Assembly: GCF_009707515.1 (NCBI RefSeq)
Contig: NZ_WLYI01000012.1
Coordinates: 1 to 64,000 of the forward strand
Direction of reading: 5' to 3'
Length of the DNA stretch: 64,000 nucleotides
Source of the DNA: Pseudomonas karstica
GTDB lineage: Bacteria; Pseudomonadota; Gammaproteobacteria; Pseudomonadales; Pseudomonadaceae
Shown: positions 53,626 to 63,141 of the stretch, one piece after another
Numbering within the stretch: position 1 is the stretch's first letter
Layout of the letters: every line of letters begins with the position of its first letter
Notes under the pieces: model-generated
The model's input: the letters and a program-made list of their open reading frames with translations, nothing else
Told to the model about the DNA's origin: nothing
Database searches by the model: none
Translations under genes and position numbers: made by a program

Positions 53626-56043
53626 ATGGTTCAAGTTCGCAAACTGGTGTTAGCAATAGCGGCCGCGTCGGCGCTGTCCTCCGGTATGGCGCAAGCGCTG
53701 CAGCTTGGGGAGATGACCCTCAAGTCGAAGCTGAACCAGCCGTTGTCGGTGGAGATCGAACTGCTGGATGTCGGTGGCCTGAATGCCTCGCAGATCGTCC
53801 CGAGCCTGGCATCCTCCCAATCCTTCGTGGACGCGGGGGTTGATCGTCAAGCGTTTCTCGAGGACCTGGTGTTTACCCCGGTGCTCAACCCCAGCGGCCG
53901 GAGTGTGGTGCGCGTCACCTCCAGTAAACCGTTGCCGGACTCCTACATACGCTTCCTGTTGCAGGTGCAGTGGCCCAATGGCCGGCTGATGCGTGACTAC
54001 AGTGTATTGCTGGACCCCGCCAAGTTCGAGCAGGCAGCCCCTGCGCCACAAGTGAGTGCTCCCGCCGTTGCTGCTCCGACGGTCAGTAAACCTGCGGAAT
54101 ATGCCACGACGTCTCGCGACACCTTGTGGGAAATTGCCGCGAATAACCGTAATGGTGGATCGATCCAGCAAACCATGCTGGCTATCCAGGCGCTGAATCC
54201 CGATGCGTTTATCGACGGCAATATCAACCGCATGAAGACCGGCCAGGTTCTACGATTGCCCGACCCGGTACAAAGCACCAGCCTGCCACAATCCCTGGCG
54301 ATTGCCGAAGTGGCTGCACAAAATACAGCCTGGCGCCAAGGGCGTCGCAGTGGCAACCAGGTTGCGGGGAAATCGCAACTGGATGCCACCAAGCGTGCTC
54401 GCGCAGGCAGCGCGCCCTCCCAGGTCCCTGCTCAGGATAACTTGAGCCTGGTATCGGCCGAGGCTGCGAAGGCCGGGGTCAAAGGTGCTGCCGGCGACAA
54501 CAAGGTCTTGGACAACACGCTCGCAGTCACCCAGGAGAGCCTGGACTCGACTCGACGCGAGAATGAAGAGCTGAAAAGCCGCATGGCTGATCTGCAAAGC
54601 CAGCTAGACAAGCTGCAGCGGTTGATCGAGCTCAAGAATAATCAGTTGGCCAAGTTGCAGGCTGAAAGTGGCGTCCCGGCGCAGCCGGCTGCCGCGATAT
54701 CGGCTGAACTGGCCGCGCAACCAACCGCTCCGGGCGCCACGGCGACTCCAGTAGATGAAGCGCCGATCAAGCCTGGCCCGGCCCCCTCTATTGAAGGCAA
54801 GTTCAACGATCTACTGACCAATCCTATCGTCTTGGGTGTCGTTGGTGGTGCCGCAGGTTTACTGGTGCTGTTGCTCTTGTTGCTGTGGGCTCGCCATCGC
54901 AACGCCCGCCTGGAAGAGGAAAAACACCTGCGCATGGCCCAGGCGCTGGCTGACGAACCGGCGTTTTCGCCGAACGTCGAGCATGATTTGCCGCCCGACA
55001 GTTTTGAAGGTCTTGAAGCTCCGTCGTCGAGCGTCAAGTTGGCTCCAGTTCCAGTCGTGGCGCCGGTAATTGCTCCCGTGATCGAACCGGCGGTGGCGCC
55101 GGTTGAGCATCCAGCCGACGCCCTGGCACAAGCCCAGTCCCACATTGAGCGCGGCCATTTGAACCAGGCGGCTGAGGTGCTCGAGGAATCCATCAAGCAA
55201 GAGCCCAAGCGGAGCGACCTGCGGCTCAAACTGATGGAGGTCTATGGCCTGCAGGGGGACAAGAACGGGTTCGTTACCCAGGAGCGGCAACTGGTCGCCA
55301 ATGGCGAAAATCACGCACAGGTCGAACAACTGAAGAGCCGTTTCCCTGCCATGGCCGTACTGGCCGCCGGGGTCAGTGCTGCCGTCGCGGCCGCGGCGCT
55401 GGACGCGCAATACGTCAAAGACTTGCTCAAGGACGAGACGCCACCTGTCGCAGCGCCTGAAACCGATGCTTTTGACGCGGACTTTGACCTCAGTCTGGAC
55501 GATCTTGAAGCCGCTTCCCCAGCCGTCGTCAACCCGCAGCCCGATGAGCCGAGTTTTGAATCGATGCTGCAGCAACAGACCGAAGCCAAGGCCAACGAGG
55601 AGGACTTGTCGGACTTCGACCTGGACCTGCCGCCAGTTGCGCCGCCAACCCTGACGCCTGCTGCACTGGATGATGTGGATTTGCCGGAAGATTTCGACCT
55701 GTCCCTGGCCGATGAGCCACAGGTGCCAGGGACGGCCAAGCCGGATGCCTTCACTTCGGAGCTTGATGACGTCAATGCCGAGTTGGAGCGCCTGTCCCAG
55801 AGCCTTGAACATCCGCCGATCGGGCCGACATTTACCGCCGAGGACGCGGCGCTGGGGCATGACGAGCCAGACTTTGATTTCCTCAGCGGTACCGACGAAG
55901 TCGCCACCAAGCTGGACCTGGCCCAGGCCTATATCGACATGGGGGACGCTGATGGTGCCCGGGATATCCTGGGAGAGGTCCTCACCGAGGGCGATGCCGG
56001 GCAAAAGAGCGAAGCCAGGGAAATGCTCAGCCGGTTGGCTTGA
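53626..56043 (+). CDS. fimV: Peptidoglycan-binding motility protein FimV
   Basis: FimV is an inner-membrane protein needed for type IV pilus assembly and twitching, acting through polar landmarks and cAMP signalling. The 805-residue product starts with a signal peptide (to about residue 26, AQA). A conserved periplasmic domain (LKSKLNQPLSVEIELLDV) and a LysM-type peptidoglycan-binding region (about 160-210, DTLWEIAANNRNG) follow. A coiled coil lies near 310-350, one membrane helix at about 403-424, and a long acidic cytoplasmic part ends in the FimV TPR-like domain (KLDLAQAYIDMGDADGARDI). The ATG giving MVQVRKLVLAIAAA is preferred over one 22 codons upstream. Confidence 0.95.
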   Translation: MVQVRKLVLAIAAASALSSGMAQALQLGEMTLKSKLNQPLSVEIELLDVGGLNASQIVPSLASSQSFVDAGVDRQAFLEDLVFTPVLNPSGRSVVRVTSSKPLPDSYIRFLLQVQWPNGRLMRDYSVLLDPAKFEQAAPAPQVSAPAVAAPTVSKPAEYATTSRDTLWEIAANNRNGGSIQQTMLAIQALNPDAFIDGNINRMKTGQVLRLPDPVQSTSLPQSLAIAEVAAQNTAWRQGRRSGNQVAGKSQLDATKRARAGSAPSQVPAQDNLSLVSAEAAKAGVKGAAGDNKVLDNTLAVTQESLDSTRRENEELKSRMADLQSQLDKLQRLIELKNNQLAKLQAESGVPAQPAAAISAELAAQPTAPGATATPVDEAPIKPGPAPSIEGKFNDLLTNPIVLGVVGGAAGLLVLLLLLLWARHRNARLEEEKHLRMAQALADEPAFSPNVEHDLPPDSFEGLEAPSSSVKLAPVPVVAPVIAPVIEPAVAPVEHPADALAQAQSHIERGHLNQAAEVLEESIKQEPKRSDLRLKLMEVYGLQGDKNGFVTQERQLVANGENHAQVEQLKSRFPAMAVLAAGVSAAVAAAALDAQYVKDLLKDETPPVAAPETDAFDADFDLSLDDLEAASPAVVNPQPDEPSFESMLQQQTEAKANEEDLSDFDLDLPPVAPPTLTPAALDDVDLPEDFDLSLADEPQVPGTAKPDAFTSELDDVNAELERLSQSLEHPPIGPTFTAEDAALGHDEPDFDFLSGTDEVATKLDLAQAYIDMGDADGARDILGEVLTEGDAGQKSEAREMLSRLA

Positions 56044-56121
56044 CGGCAGCAATTCACATGGCGTCCCAGGCGCAGGGCCTTATAATGGCTGCCTTTGCGC
56101 AACTCATCAGGCTCTCAGCTC

Positions 56122-56976
56122 TTGGCAAATATAGATAACGCGGCCGCCGAAATGGCGGCCGCAGGCTTTTTCAGAATCGCGCTGGGCGTGGAATACAAGG
56201 GCTCGCGCTATCGCGGCTGGCAACGGCAGGCCTCTGGTGTGTCGACGGTGCAGGAAACCCTGGAGAAGGCCCTGTCCAAAGTCGCCGATTCGCCGGTTTC
56301 GCTGATGTGTGCCGGGCGCACCGATGCCGGTGTGCATGCCTGTGGGCAAGTGGTGCACTTCGATACTCTGGCTGATCGCTCGATGAAGGCTTGGGTCATG
56401 GGGGCTAACATCAATTTGCCTCACGACATCAGTGTCAGTTGGGCCAAGGTCATGCCTGCGGATTTTCATGCGCGTTTCAAGGCCATTGCCCGGCGTTACC
56501 GCTATGTGATCTACAACGATCAGATCCGTCCAGCCCACTTGAACGAAGAAATTACCTGGAATCACCGCCCGTTGGATGCCGAGCGCATGGCCGAAGCGGC
56601 CCGGCACTTGGTGGGCGTCCATGATTTCAGTGCTTTTCGTGCCGGCCAGTGTCAGGCCAAGTCCCCCATCAAGGAGGTTCATCATTTGCGGGTGACGCGT
56701 CACGGCAAGATGATTGTCCTGGATATCCGTGCCGGGGCCTTCCTGCATCATATGGTACGTAATATCGCCGGGGTCCTGATGACCATCGGTACCGGCGAAC
56801 GCCCGGTGGAGTGGGCCAGGGAAGTGCTGGAGAGCCGGGTGCGTCGTACCGGCGGGGTGACCGCGCATCCATTCGGCCTGTATCTGGTGGATGTAGAGTA
56901 CCGTGACGAATACGAGTTGCCGGAACGTTTCATCGGGCCACACTTCCTCACAGGTTTCAGCGAACTTGGCGGCTGA
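56122..56976 (+). CDS. truA: tRNA pseudouridine(38-40) synthase TruA
   Basis: TruA isomerises uridines 38-40 in the tRNA anticodon arm. The family core starts at RIALGVEYKGSRYRGWQRQ; the catalytic Asp68 is in CAGRTDAGVHA, and the C-terminal FLHHMVRNIAGVLM and GLYLVDVEY are intact. The start is uncertain: TTG at 56,122 gives 284 residues, ATG at 56,152 gives 274, and neither has a strong ribosome-binding site. A TATAAT box at about 56,078 may be its promoter. Confidence 0.93.
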   Translation: MANIDNAAAEMAAAGFFRIALGVEYKGSRYRGWQRQASGVSTVQETLEKALSKVADSPVSLMCAGRTDAGVHACGQVVHFDTLADRSMKAWVMGANINLPHDISVSWAKVMPADFHARFKAIARRYRYVIYNDQIRPAHLNEEITWNHRPLDAERMAEAARHLVGVHDFSAFRAGQCQAKSPIKEVHHLRVTRHGKMIVLDIRAGAFLHHMVRNIAGVLMTIGTGERPVEWAREVLESRVRRTGGVTAHPFGLYLVDVEYRDEYELPERFIGPHFLTGFSELGG

Positions 56977-57040
56977 CGCCCGGAAAAGCATTTGTTACCA
57001 TCCGGGACTTTCTCGGATAACCCCCTGAGGTTCCAACGAT

Positions 57041-57673
57041 ATGCCAGCCGTTCGCAGCAAGATTTGTGGGATTACCCGCATAGACGACGCGTTGGCGGCG
57101 GTCGAGGCGGGGGCGGACGCCATCGGTTTTGTGTTTTATGCCAAGAGTCCGCGGGCGGTGAATGTGCAGCAGGCCCGGGCGATCATCGCTGCATTGCCGC
57201 CGTTTGTGACCACCGTAGGGTTGTTCGTCAATGCGAGCCGCTGTGAACTCAATGAGACCCTCGACGCTGTGCCGCTGGACATGCTGCAGTTTCATGGCGA
57301 CGAAACGGCGAGCGAGTGCGAAAGCTATCAGCGCCCTTACATAAAGGCGCTGCGGGTCAAGGCGGGAGACGACATCGCTGCCAGTTGCGCGGTATTTGCC
57401 ACCGCTCGCGGGATTCTTCTGGATACCTATGTCGAAGGTGTTCCCGGTGGTACCGGTGAGGCGTTCGATTGGTCGTTGATCCCCGAGGGCTTGAGCAAGC
57501 CGATTATCCTGGCTGGCGGCCTGTGCGCGGATAATGTGATGGATGCCATCAAGCGAGTTCGGCCTTATGCGGTGGACGTCAGCGGGGGGGTTGAGCAGAG
57601 CAAGGGCATCAAGGATCACGGCAAGATCCGCGCATTTATGCAAGCTGTACGCGACAGCAGTGGCTTGATGTGA
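57041..57673 (+). CDS. trpF: Phosphoribosylanthranilate isomerase
   Basis: TrpF carries out the Amadori rearrangement in tryptophan synthesis. The 210-residue TIM barrel opens [20 protein letters not shown], with the catalytic Cys9. The general acid Asp lies in [20 protein letters not shown], and the phosphate-binding [10 protein letters not shown] and [15 protein letters not shown] follow. As in other Pseudomonas it is apart from the other trp genes, between truA and accD. Confidence 0.96.
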   Translation: MPAVRSKICGITRIDDALAAVEAGADAIGFVFYAKSPRAVNVQQARAIIAALPPFVTTVGLFVNASRCELNETLDAVPLDMLQFHGDETASECESYQRPYIKALRVKAGDDIAASCAVFATARGILLDTYVEGVPGGTGEAFDWSLIPEGLSKPIILAGGLCADNVMDAIKRVRPYAVDVSGGVEQSKGIKDHGKIRAFMQAVRDSSGLM

Positions 57674-57916
57674 CGGCTGGCAGTCTGCCGCCGTCCATAA
57701 CTACCACTGTGTAAAACAACCCGGCGCCGCCTGCGGGAGGCCCGGAAATGAAGTGACAACGCTGCACTGGCAGGTTGTCTGGAAGGCTGAGGGTAGGTGC
57801 AGGGAATGGCCGGTCGAACGTCTGACCCCGCCCTGTATCTGTCACCGCATCTATGAATTTAGCTCAAGGGCATACGCGGGGCTGTGTTCAAGCCACCGGT
57901 ACTGGAGAAAGAAAGC

Positions 57917-58837
57917 ATGAGCAACTGGTTAGTAGACAAGCTGATCCCTTCGATCATGCGTTCCGAGGTGAAGAAAAGCTCGGTTCCTGAAGGTCTGTGG
58001 CACAAGTGCCCATCCTGCGACGCGGTGCTGTACCGCCCAGAGCTGGAAAAGACCCTGGATGTTTGCCCCAAGTGCAACCACCACATGCGTATCGGCGCCC
58101 GCGCCCGCATTGATATCTTCCTCGATGCCGATGGCCGCGCCGAGTTGGGTGCTGACCTGGAGCCGGTTGACCGCCTGAAGTTCCGTGATGGCAAGAAGTA
58201 CAAGGATCGCCTGATCGCTGCGCAGAAGCAGACCGGTGAAAAAGACGCGCTGGTTTCCATCAGTGGCAAGCTGCTGGACATGCCTGTAGTGGTTTGTGCA
58301 TTCGAATTCTCCTTCATGGGCGGGTCCATGGGGGCTATTGTCGGTGAGCGTTTTGTACGTGCCGCCAACTATGCGCTGGAAAACCGTTGCCCGATGATCT
58401 GCTTCGCCGCCTCAGGTGGTGCGCGGATGCAGGAAGCCCTGATTTCCCTGATGCAAATGGCCAAGACCTCTGCGGTACTGGCGCGTCTGCGAGAAGAAGG
58501 TATTCCGTTTATCTCCGTCCTGACCGATCCGGTCTACGGCGGCGTTTCCGCCAGCCTGGCGATGCTGGGTGACGTGATTGTCGGTGAGCCCAAGGCCCTG
58601 ATCGGTTTTGCCGGCCCACGCGTGATCGAGCAAACGGTTCGCGAGAAACTGCCGGAAGGCTTCCAGCGCAGCGAGTTCCTCCTGGAGCATGGTGCGATCG
58701 ACATGATCATCGCCCGTTCCGAGTTGCGTCCACGGCTGGGTAATCTGCTGGCGCAAATGATGGGCCTGCCGACGCCTGAATATGTCCCGGCTCCTGTCGA
58801 ACCAATTGTCGTGCCTCCGGTGCCTGCAAACCTATGA
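57917..58837 (+). CDS. accD: Acetyl-CoA carboxylase carboxyltransferase subunit beta
   Basis: AccD with AccA transfers the carboxyl group from biotin to acetyl-CoA, the committed step of fatty acid synthesis. The 306-residue protein has the zinc ribbon CPSC...CPKC (C31, C34, C50, C53). The crotonase-type core includes [35 protein letters not shown] and [17 protein letters not shown]. The ATG giving [12 protein letters not shown] is the family start. Its TGA overlaps the folC ATG (ATGA), so the two are translationally coupled. Confidence 0.96.
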   Translation: MSNWLVDKLIPSIMRSEVKKSSVPEGLWHKCPSCDAVLYRPELEKTLDVCPKCNHHMRIGARARIDIFLDADGRAELGADLEPVDRLKFRDGKKYKDRLIAAQKQTGEKDALVSISGKLLDMPVVVCAFEFSFMGGSMGAIVGERFVRAANYALENRCPMICFAASGGARMQEALISLMQMAKTSAVLARLREEGIPFISVLTDPVYGGVSASLAMLGDVIVGEPKALIGFAGPRVIEQTVREKLPEGFQRSEFLLEHGAIDMIIARSELRPRLGNLLAQMMGLPTPEYVPAPVEPIVVPPVPANL

Positions 58838-60141
58838 CCCAACGTACCCTTGGCGAATGGCTCGCCTACCTTGAGCAGTTGCATCCGTCCGCTATCGACA
58901 TGGGGCTGGAGCGCTCGCAACAGGTAGCGGCCCGCCTTGGGTTGGGCAAGCCTGCGCCGCGGGTGATCACGGTCACCGGCACCAACGGCAAGGGCTCTAC
59001 CTGCGCCTTGGTCGCAGCCTTGCTGCAGGCCCAGGGCTTGAAAGTCGGCGTCTACAATTCACCGCATTTGTTACGTTACAACGAGCGCGTACAACTCAAT
59101 GGCGTCGAGGCCACTGACGAGCAACTGTGCGAAGCCTTCGCTGCACTTGATGCCGGGCGTGGCGACATTTCCCTGACCTACTTCGAAATGGGCACCCTGG
59201 CGGCGCTCTGGTTGTTCGAGCGTGCGCAATTGGATGTGGTGGTGTTGGAGGTTGGCCTCGGCGGGCGTCTGGATACAGTCAACGTGGTGGATGCCGACTT
59301 GGCGCTGGTTACCAGCATTGGCGTTGATCACACGGATTACCTCGGTAATACCCGTGAGTCCGTGGCCTATGAAAAGGCCGGGATCTTCCGTCAAGGCAAG
59401 CCGGCGCTGTGTGGTGACCTGGATCCGCCCCATACCTTGCTCGATAAGGTGCAGGAACTGGATTGCCCATTCTTTCTGCGGGGTCGTGAATTCAGTCTCG
59501 AGGTTGGCGACCGGCACTGGCAGTGGCGTGGGCGCGATGCGCGTGGCCAGGCCGTTGAACTGCACGACTTGCCGTTGCTGAGCCTGCCGATGGAAAACGC
59601 TGCGCTTGCCCTGCAAGCTTATCTTTTGTTGGATTTGCCCTGGAACGTCCCGCAGATTGCCGCGACATTGCAGGCAACCCAGGTGGTCGGTCGTCTGGAC
59701 CGCCGAACCTTCGAGTGGGGGGGCAGGCGCCTGAACCTGCTGCTGGACGTGGGGCATAACCCCCATGCCGCGCAGTACCTGGCCCAACGCTTGTCGCGCA
59801 CGCCACCGGTCGGACGTCGCCTGGCGGTATTCGGGCTGTTGTCCGATAAAGACCTGGACGGCGTGGTTGCGCCGTTGTTCGATAATATCCAGGCTTGGGC
59901 GGTGGCGCCGCTGGATACGCCTCGAAGTCGCCCGGCCGCCGAGTTGGCAGACGCGTTGCAGAACCTTGGTGCGTCGGTGACGTCGTATGCAAGCGTAACG
60001 ATGGCCCTTGAGGCCCAGTGTGCTGTTGCGAATCCCGACGATGAGATTCTGTTGTTCGGATCATTTTATTGTGTTGCCGAGGCGCTTGAATGGTTGGCTC
60101 GGCGCTCCACGGAGGACGCTGCACATGGCATTACTGAATAG
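58834..60141 (+). CDS. folC: Bifunctional dihydrofolate/folylpolyglutamate synthase
   Basis: FolC adds glutamate to dihydropteroate and then to folates. The 435-residue product has the ATP-binding loop GTNGKGST at residues 49-56, the folate-site [10 protein letters not shown], the [12 protein letters not shown] segment and the central GVDHTDYLG. The C-terminal Mur-ligase domain has [16 protein letters not shown]. It starts inside the accD stop and overlaps the dedD start by 17 bases, giving a tight accD-folC-dedD operon. Confidence 0.96.
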   Translation: MTQRTLGEWLAYLEQLHPSAIDMGLERSQQVAARLGLGKPAPRVITVTGTNGKGSTCALVAALLQAQGLKVGVYNSPHLLRYNERVQLNGVEATDEQLCEAFAALDAGRGDISLTYFEMGTLAALWLFERAQLDVVVLEVGLGGRLDTVNVVDADLALVTSIGVDHTDYLGNTRESVAYEKAGIFRQGKPALCGDLDPPHTLLDKVQELDCPFFLRGREFSLEVGDRHWQWRGRDARGQAVELHDLPLLSLPMENAALALQAYLLLDLPWNVPQIAATLQATQVVGRLDRRTFEWGGRRLNLLLDVGHNPHAAQYLAQRLSRTPPVGRRLAVFGLLSDKDLDGVVAPLFDNIQAWAVAPLDTPRSRPAAELADALQNLGASVTSYASVTMALEAQCAVANPDDEILLFGSFYCVAEALEWLARRSTEDAAHGITE

Positions 60142-60778
60142 CGCGTACAAGCAGCGAATGGTGGGGGCACTGGTTCTGGTGGCATTGGCAGTGATTTTCC
60201 TGCCTATGCTGTTTTCCCGTCAGGACGAGCAACGTCAAGTGGTTGTCGACGCTCCGGCGGCGCCTCAAGCGCCGGTGCTACCTCAGGTTCAGGTGGAACC
60301 GGTGGTGGTTCCCGAGCCGCAAGTGCTGCCTGAAGAAGAGCCTGTGCCTACTGATGATGAGATTGCCCAGCAGCAAGCGCCTTCGGTGCCGGTCCAGCCA
60401 AGCGTTCCGGTGGTGGAGCCTGCTCCAGCGGCACCTGTGGTGGTGGCCAAGCCTGCTCCTGCGCCAAAACCGGTGGCCCCGCAGCCGGCAGCGCCGGGCA
60501 AGCCGGATGTCGGGCAGAGTCGTATTGATCCCAATGGCTTGCCGATCAGTTGGTCGGTCCAGCTCGCGAGCCTGGCCAATCGTGAAAGCGCCGAAAACCT
60601 GCAGAAAACCCTGCGTAGCCAGGGTTACAACGCTTATATCCGTAGTGCCAATGGCAAGAATCGGGTATTTGTCGGGCCGCTGATCCAGCGTGCGGAGGCC
60701 GACCGCTTGCGGGACTTGCTGGGTCGCCAGCAGAACCTCAACGGTTTTGTGGTGCGTTTTCAGCCAGAGCGGGGCTGA
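60125..60778 (+). CDS. dedD: SPOR-domain cell-division protein DedD
   Basis: A 217-residue inner-membrane protein that localises to the division septum by binding denuded peptidoglycan. A short cytoplasmic start ([12 protein letters not shown]) precedes one membrane helix at about residues 13-30. A long proline-, valine- and glutamate-rich periplasmic linker (about 37-138) leads to the C-terminal SPOR domain (about 142-217, SWSVQLASLANRESAENLQK). It overlaps the end of folC by 17 bases. The REP hairpin after its stop may terminate the operon. Confidence 0.92.
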   Translation: MALLNSAYKQRMVGALVLVALAVIFLPMLFSRQDEQRQVVVDAPAAPQAPVLPQVQVEPVVVPEPQVLPEEEPVPTDDEIAQQQAPSVPVQPSVPVVEPAPAAPVVVAKPAPAPKPVAPQPAAPGKPDVGQSRIDPNGLPISWSVQLASLANRESAENLQKTLRSQGYNAYIRSANGKNRVFVGPLIQRAEADRLRDLLGRQQNLNGFVVRFQPERG

Positions 60779-60805
60779 TTCGGTACTGATTCGCGAATGC
60801 GGTCG

Positions 60806-60837
60806 AATGTGGGAGCAGGCTTGCCGGTTCCCACATT
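60806..60837. repeat. REP hairpin (GTGGGAGCAGGCTTGC class), possible terminator
   Basis: AATGTGGGA and TCCCACATT form a nine-base stem around GCAGGCTTGCCGGT. It belongs to a second REP class, distinct from the REPINs elsewhere in the window. A TTTTTT run begins four bases after the stem, so it may also end the accD-folC-dedD transcript. Confidence 0.7.
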
Positions 60838-60971
60838 GGTTTTTTGCTGCCCGCGAGACTCCACCCCCCTTCACTGCAACCCATTGATTTCAAATGCACT
60901 GCTAATCGCAGCTTACCGATAGCTCGGCGCTCTGCTAAAATGCGCCGCCTTATCCGTCTGTAGGCTGCACT

Positions 60972-61529
60972 GTGCCATTTACCTGGGTTGACTGGGCGAT
61001 CGTTGCAATCATCGCCATCTCTGCTTTGATCAGTCTAAGCCGCGGCTTCGTCAAAGAAGCTCTGTCGTTGCTGACTTGGATCGTTGCAGGGGTTGTAGCC
61101 TGGATGTTCGGTGGCTCATTGGCCGTTTACCTTGCCGGATACATCGAAACACCTTCGGCTCGCGTCATCGCGGGCTGCGCCATCATGTTCATCGCCACGC
61201 TGCTGGTGGGAGCAATGGTCAATTATCTTATCGGCGAATTGATACGTGTCACCGGCCTCTCCGGGACCGATCGATTTCTCGGCATGGCTTTTGGCGCCGC
61301 ACGTGGCGCGCTGCTGATCGTGGTGGCAGTCGGGCTGTTGAGCCTGGGGCCGGTACAGCAGGATTCGTGGTGGCAGGAGTCGAGTCTCGTGCCAAAATTT
61401 CTATTGGTCGCAGATTGGTCCAAGAACCTCATACTGGGGTGGAGCAGTCAGTGGCTGGCCAGCGGAATCAGCGTACCCGCTGATCTTCCGTTCAAGGAAC
61501 ACCTCTTGCCGGCAAGCACGCCGCAGTAA
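60972..61529 (+). CDS. cvpA: CvpA-family membrane protein
   Basis: A 185-residue inner-membrane protein with four predicted helices, named for its effect on colicin V production; it lies upstream of purF in many gamma-proteobacteria, as here. The start is GTG (MPFTWVDWAIVAIIAISALI). The conserved GFVKEALSLLTW, and DRFLGMAFGAARGALL in the second half, mark the family. purF begins 41 bases later, so the two are probably one transcript. Confidence 0.93.
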   Translation: MPFTWVDWAIVAIIAISALISLSRGFVKEALSLLTWIVAGVVAWMFGGSLAVYLAGYIETPSARVIAGCAIMFIATLLVGAMVNYLIGELIRVTGLSGTDRFLGMAFGAARGALLIVVAVGLLSLGPVQQDSWWQESSLVPKFLLVADWSKNLILGWSSQWLASGISVPADLPFKEHLLPASTPQ

Positions 61530-61570
61530 GCTGTGTTCAGTCAAGATTAATCAAGTAGGGGTTGCGTCGC

Positions 61571-63076
61571 ATGTGTGGCATCGTCGGTATCGTCGGTAAG
61601 TCGAACGTCAATCAGGCGCTGTATGACGCGCTAACCGTGCTCCAGCACCGCGGCCAGGATGCTGCCGGTATTGTGACCAGCCACGACGGCCGGTTATTCC
61701 TGCGCAAGGACAATGGCCTGGTACGTGACGTATTCCATCAACGTCACATGCAGCGCCTGGTCGGCCACATGGGCATTGGCCATGTACGCTACCCGACGGC
61801 AGGCAGTTCGACCTCGGCCGAGGCGCAACCGTTTTACGTCAACTCGCCCTACGGCATCACCTTGGCGCATAACGGTAACCTGACCAACGTTGAGCAATTG
61901 GCCAAGGAGATTTACGAATCCGACCTGCGTCACGTCAACACCAACTCGGACTCGGAAGTGCTGCTCAACGTGTTCGCCCACGAGTTGGCCCAGCGCGGCA
62001 AGCTGCAACCCACCGAGGAAGATGTTTTTGCCGCAGTCACTGACGTGCACAACCGTTGCGTCGGTGGCTACGCTGTCGTAGCGATGGTGACCGGTTACGG
62101 TATTGTCGGTTTCCGCGATCCGAATGGTATTCGTCCGATCGTTTTCGGCCAGCGTCATACCGACGAAGGTGTCGAATACATGATCGCTTCTGAGAGTGTG
62201 TCCCTGGACGTGCTGGGCTTCACCCTGATCCGCGACCTGGCGCCGGGCGAAGCGGTGTACATCACCGAAGAAGGCAAATTGCACACCCGTCAGTGCGCCC
62301 TTAGCCCGAAACTCACTCCGTGCATTTTCGAACACGTCTACCTGGCGCGTCCGGATTCGATCATCGATGGCGTTTCGGTGTACAAGGCGCGTCTGCGCAT
62401 GGGCGAGAAACTGGCCGAGAAGATCTTGCGCGAGCGTCCTGAGCACGATATCGACGTGGTCATCCCGATCCCGGATACCAGCCGCACCGCAGCCCTGGAG
62501 TTGGCCAACCATTTGGGCGTCAAGTTCCGCGAAGGCTTCGTCAAGAACCGCTACATCGGCCGTACCTTTATCATGCCGGGCCAGGCGGCCCGCAAGAAGT
62601 CGGTACGCCAGAAGCTCAACGCAATCGAACTGGAGTTTCGCGGCAAGAACGTGATGCTGGTAGATGACTCCATCGTCCGTGGCACCACTTGCAAGCAGAT
62701 CATCCAGATGGCCCGCGAAGCCGGGGCGAAGAACGTGTACTTCTGCTCGGCTGCGCCGGCGGTGCGTTACCCGAATGTCTACGGTATCGACATGCCGAGT
62801 GCCCATGAGTTGATCGCCCACAATCGTTCGACCCAGGACGTTGCCGACCTGATCGGCGCTGATTGGCTGATCTACCAGGACCTGCCGGACTTGATCGAGG
62901 CGGTCGGTGGCGGCAAGATCAAGATTGAGCAGTTCGACTGTGCCGTATTCGATGGCAAATATGTGACTGGTGATGTCGACGAAGCCTACCTGAACAAGAT
63001 TGAGCAGGCGCGCAACGACTCCTCCAAGATCAAGACCCAGGCGGTCAGCGCGATCATCGATCTGTATAACAATTGA
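61571..63076 (+). CDS. purF: Amidophosphoribosyltransferase
   Basis: PurF makes 5-phosphoribosylamine from PRPP and glutamine, the first step of purine synthesis. The 501-residue protein starts [10 protein letters not shown]; Cys2 becomes the N-terminal nucleophile of the glutaminase domain. HRGQDAAGI and the NGNLTN glutamine site follow. The PRPP loop is [17 protein letters not shown] near residue 365. An in-frame TTG three codons upstream cannot be the start, because Cys must follow Met. A terminator lies directly after. Confidence 0.97.
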   Translation: MCGIVGIVGKSNVNQALYDALTVLQHRGQDAAGIVTSHDGRLFLRKDNGLVRDVFHQRHMQRLVGHMGIGHVRYPTAGSSTSAEAQPFYVNSPYGITLAHNGNLTNVEQLAKEIYESDLRHVNTNSDSEVLLNVFAHELAQRGKLQPTEEDVFAAVTDVHNRCVGGYAVVAMVTGYGIVGFRDPNGIRPIVFGQRHTDEGVEYMIASESVSLDVLGFTLIRDLAPGEAVYITEEGKLHTRQCALSPKLTPCIFEHVYLARPDSIIDGVSVYKARLRMGEKLAEKILRERPEHDIDVVIPIPDTSRTAALELANHLGVKFREGFVKNRYIGRTFIMPGQAARKKSVRQKLNAIELEFRGKNVMLVDDSIVRGTTCKQIIQMAREAGAKNVYFCSAAPAVRYPNVYGIDMPSAHELIAHNRSTQDVADLIGADWLIYQDLPDLIEAVGGGKIKIEQFDCAVFDGKYVTGDVDEAYLNKIEQARNDSSKIKTQAVSAIIDLYNN

Positions 63077-63082
63077 GTAAAC

Positions 63083-63105
63083 ACCGGCCCTGAGGGGCCG
63101 GTTTT
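63083..63105 (+). terminator. Intrinsic terminator after purF
   Basis: ACCGGCCC and GGGGCCGGT form a stem with a three-base loop followed by TTTT, six bases after the purF stop codon. Confidence 0.85.
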
Positions 63106-63141
63106 GTATCTTAATAAAGAATTGAGTTGAGGAGTGGCAGC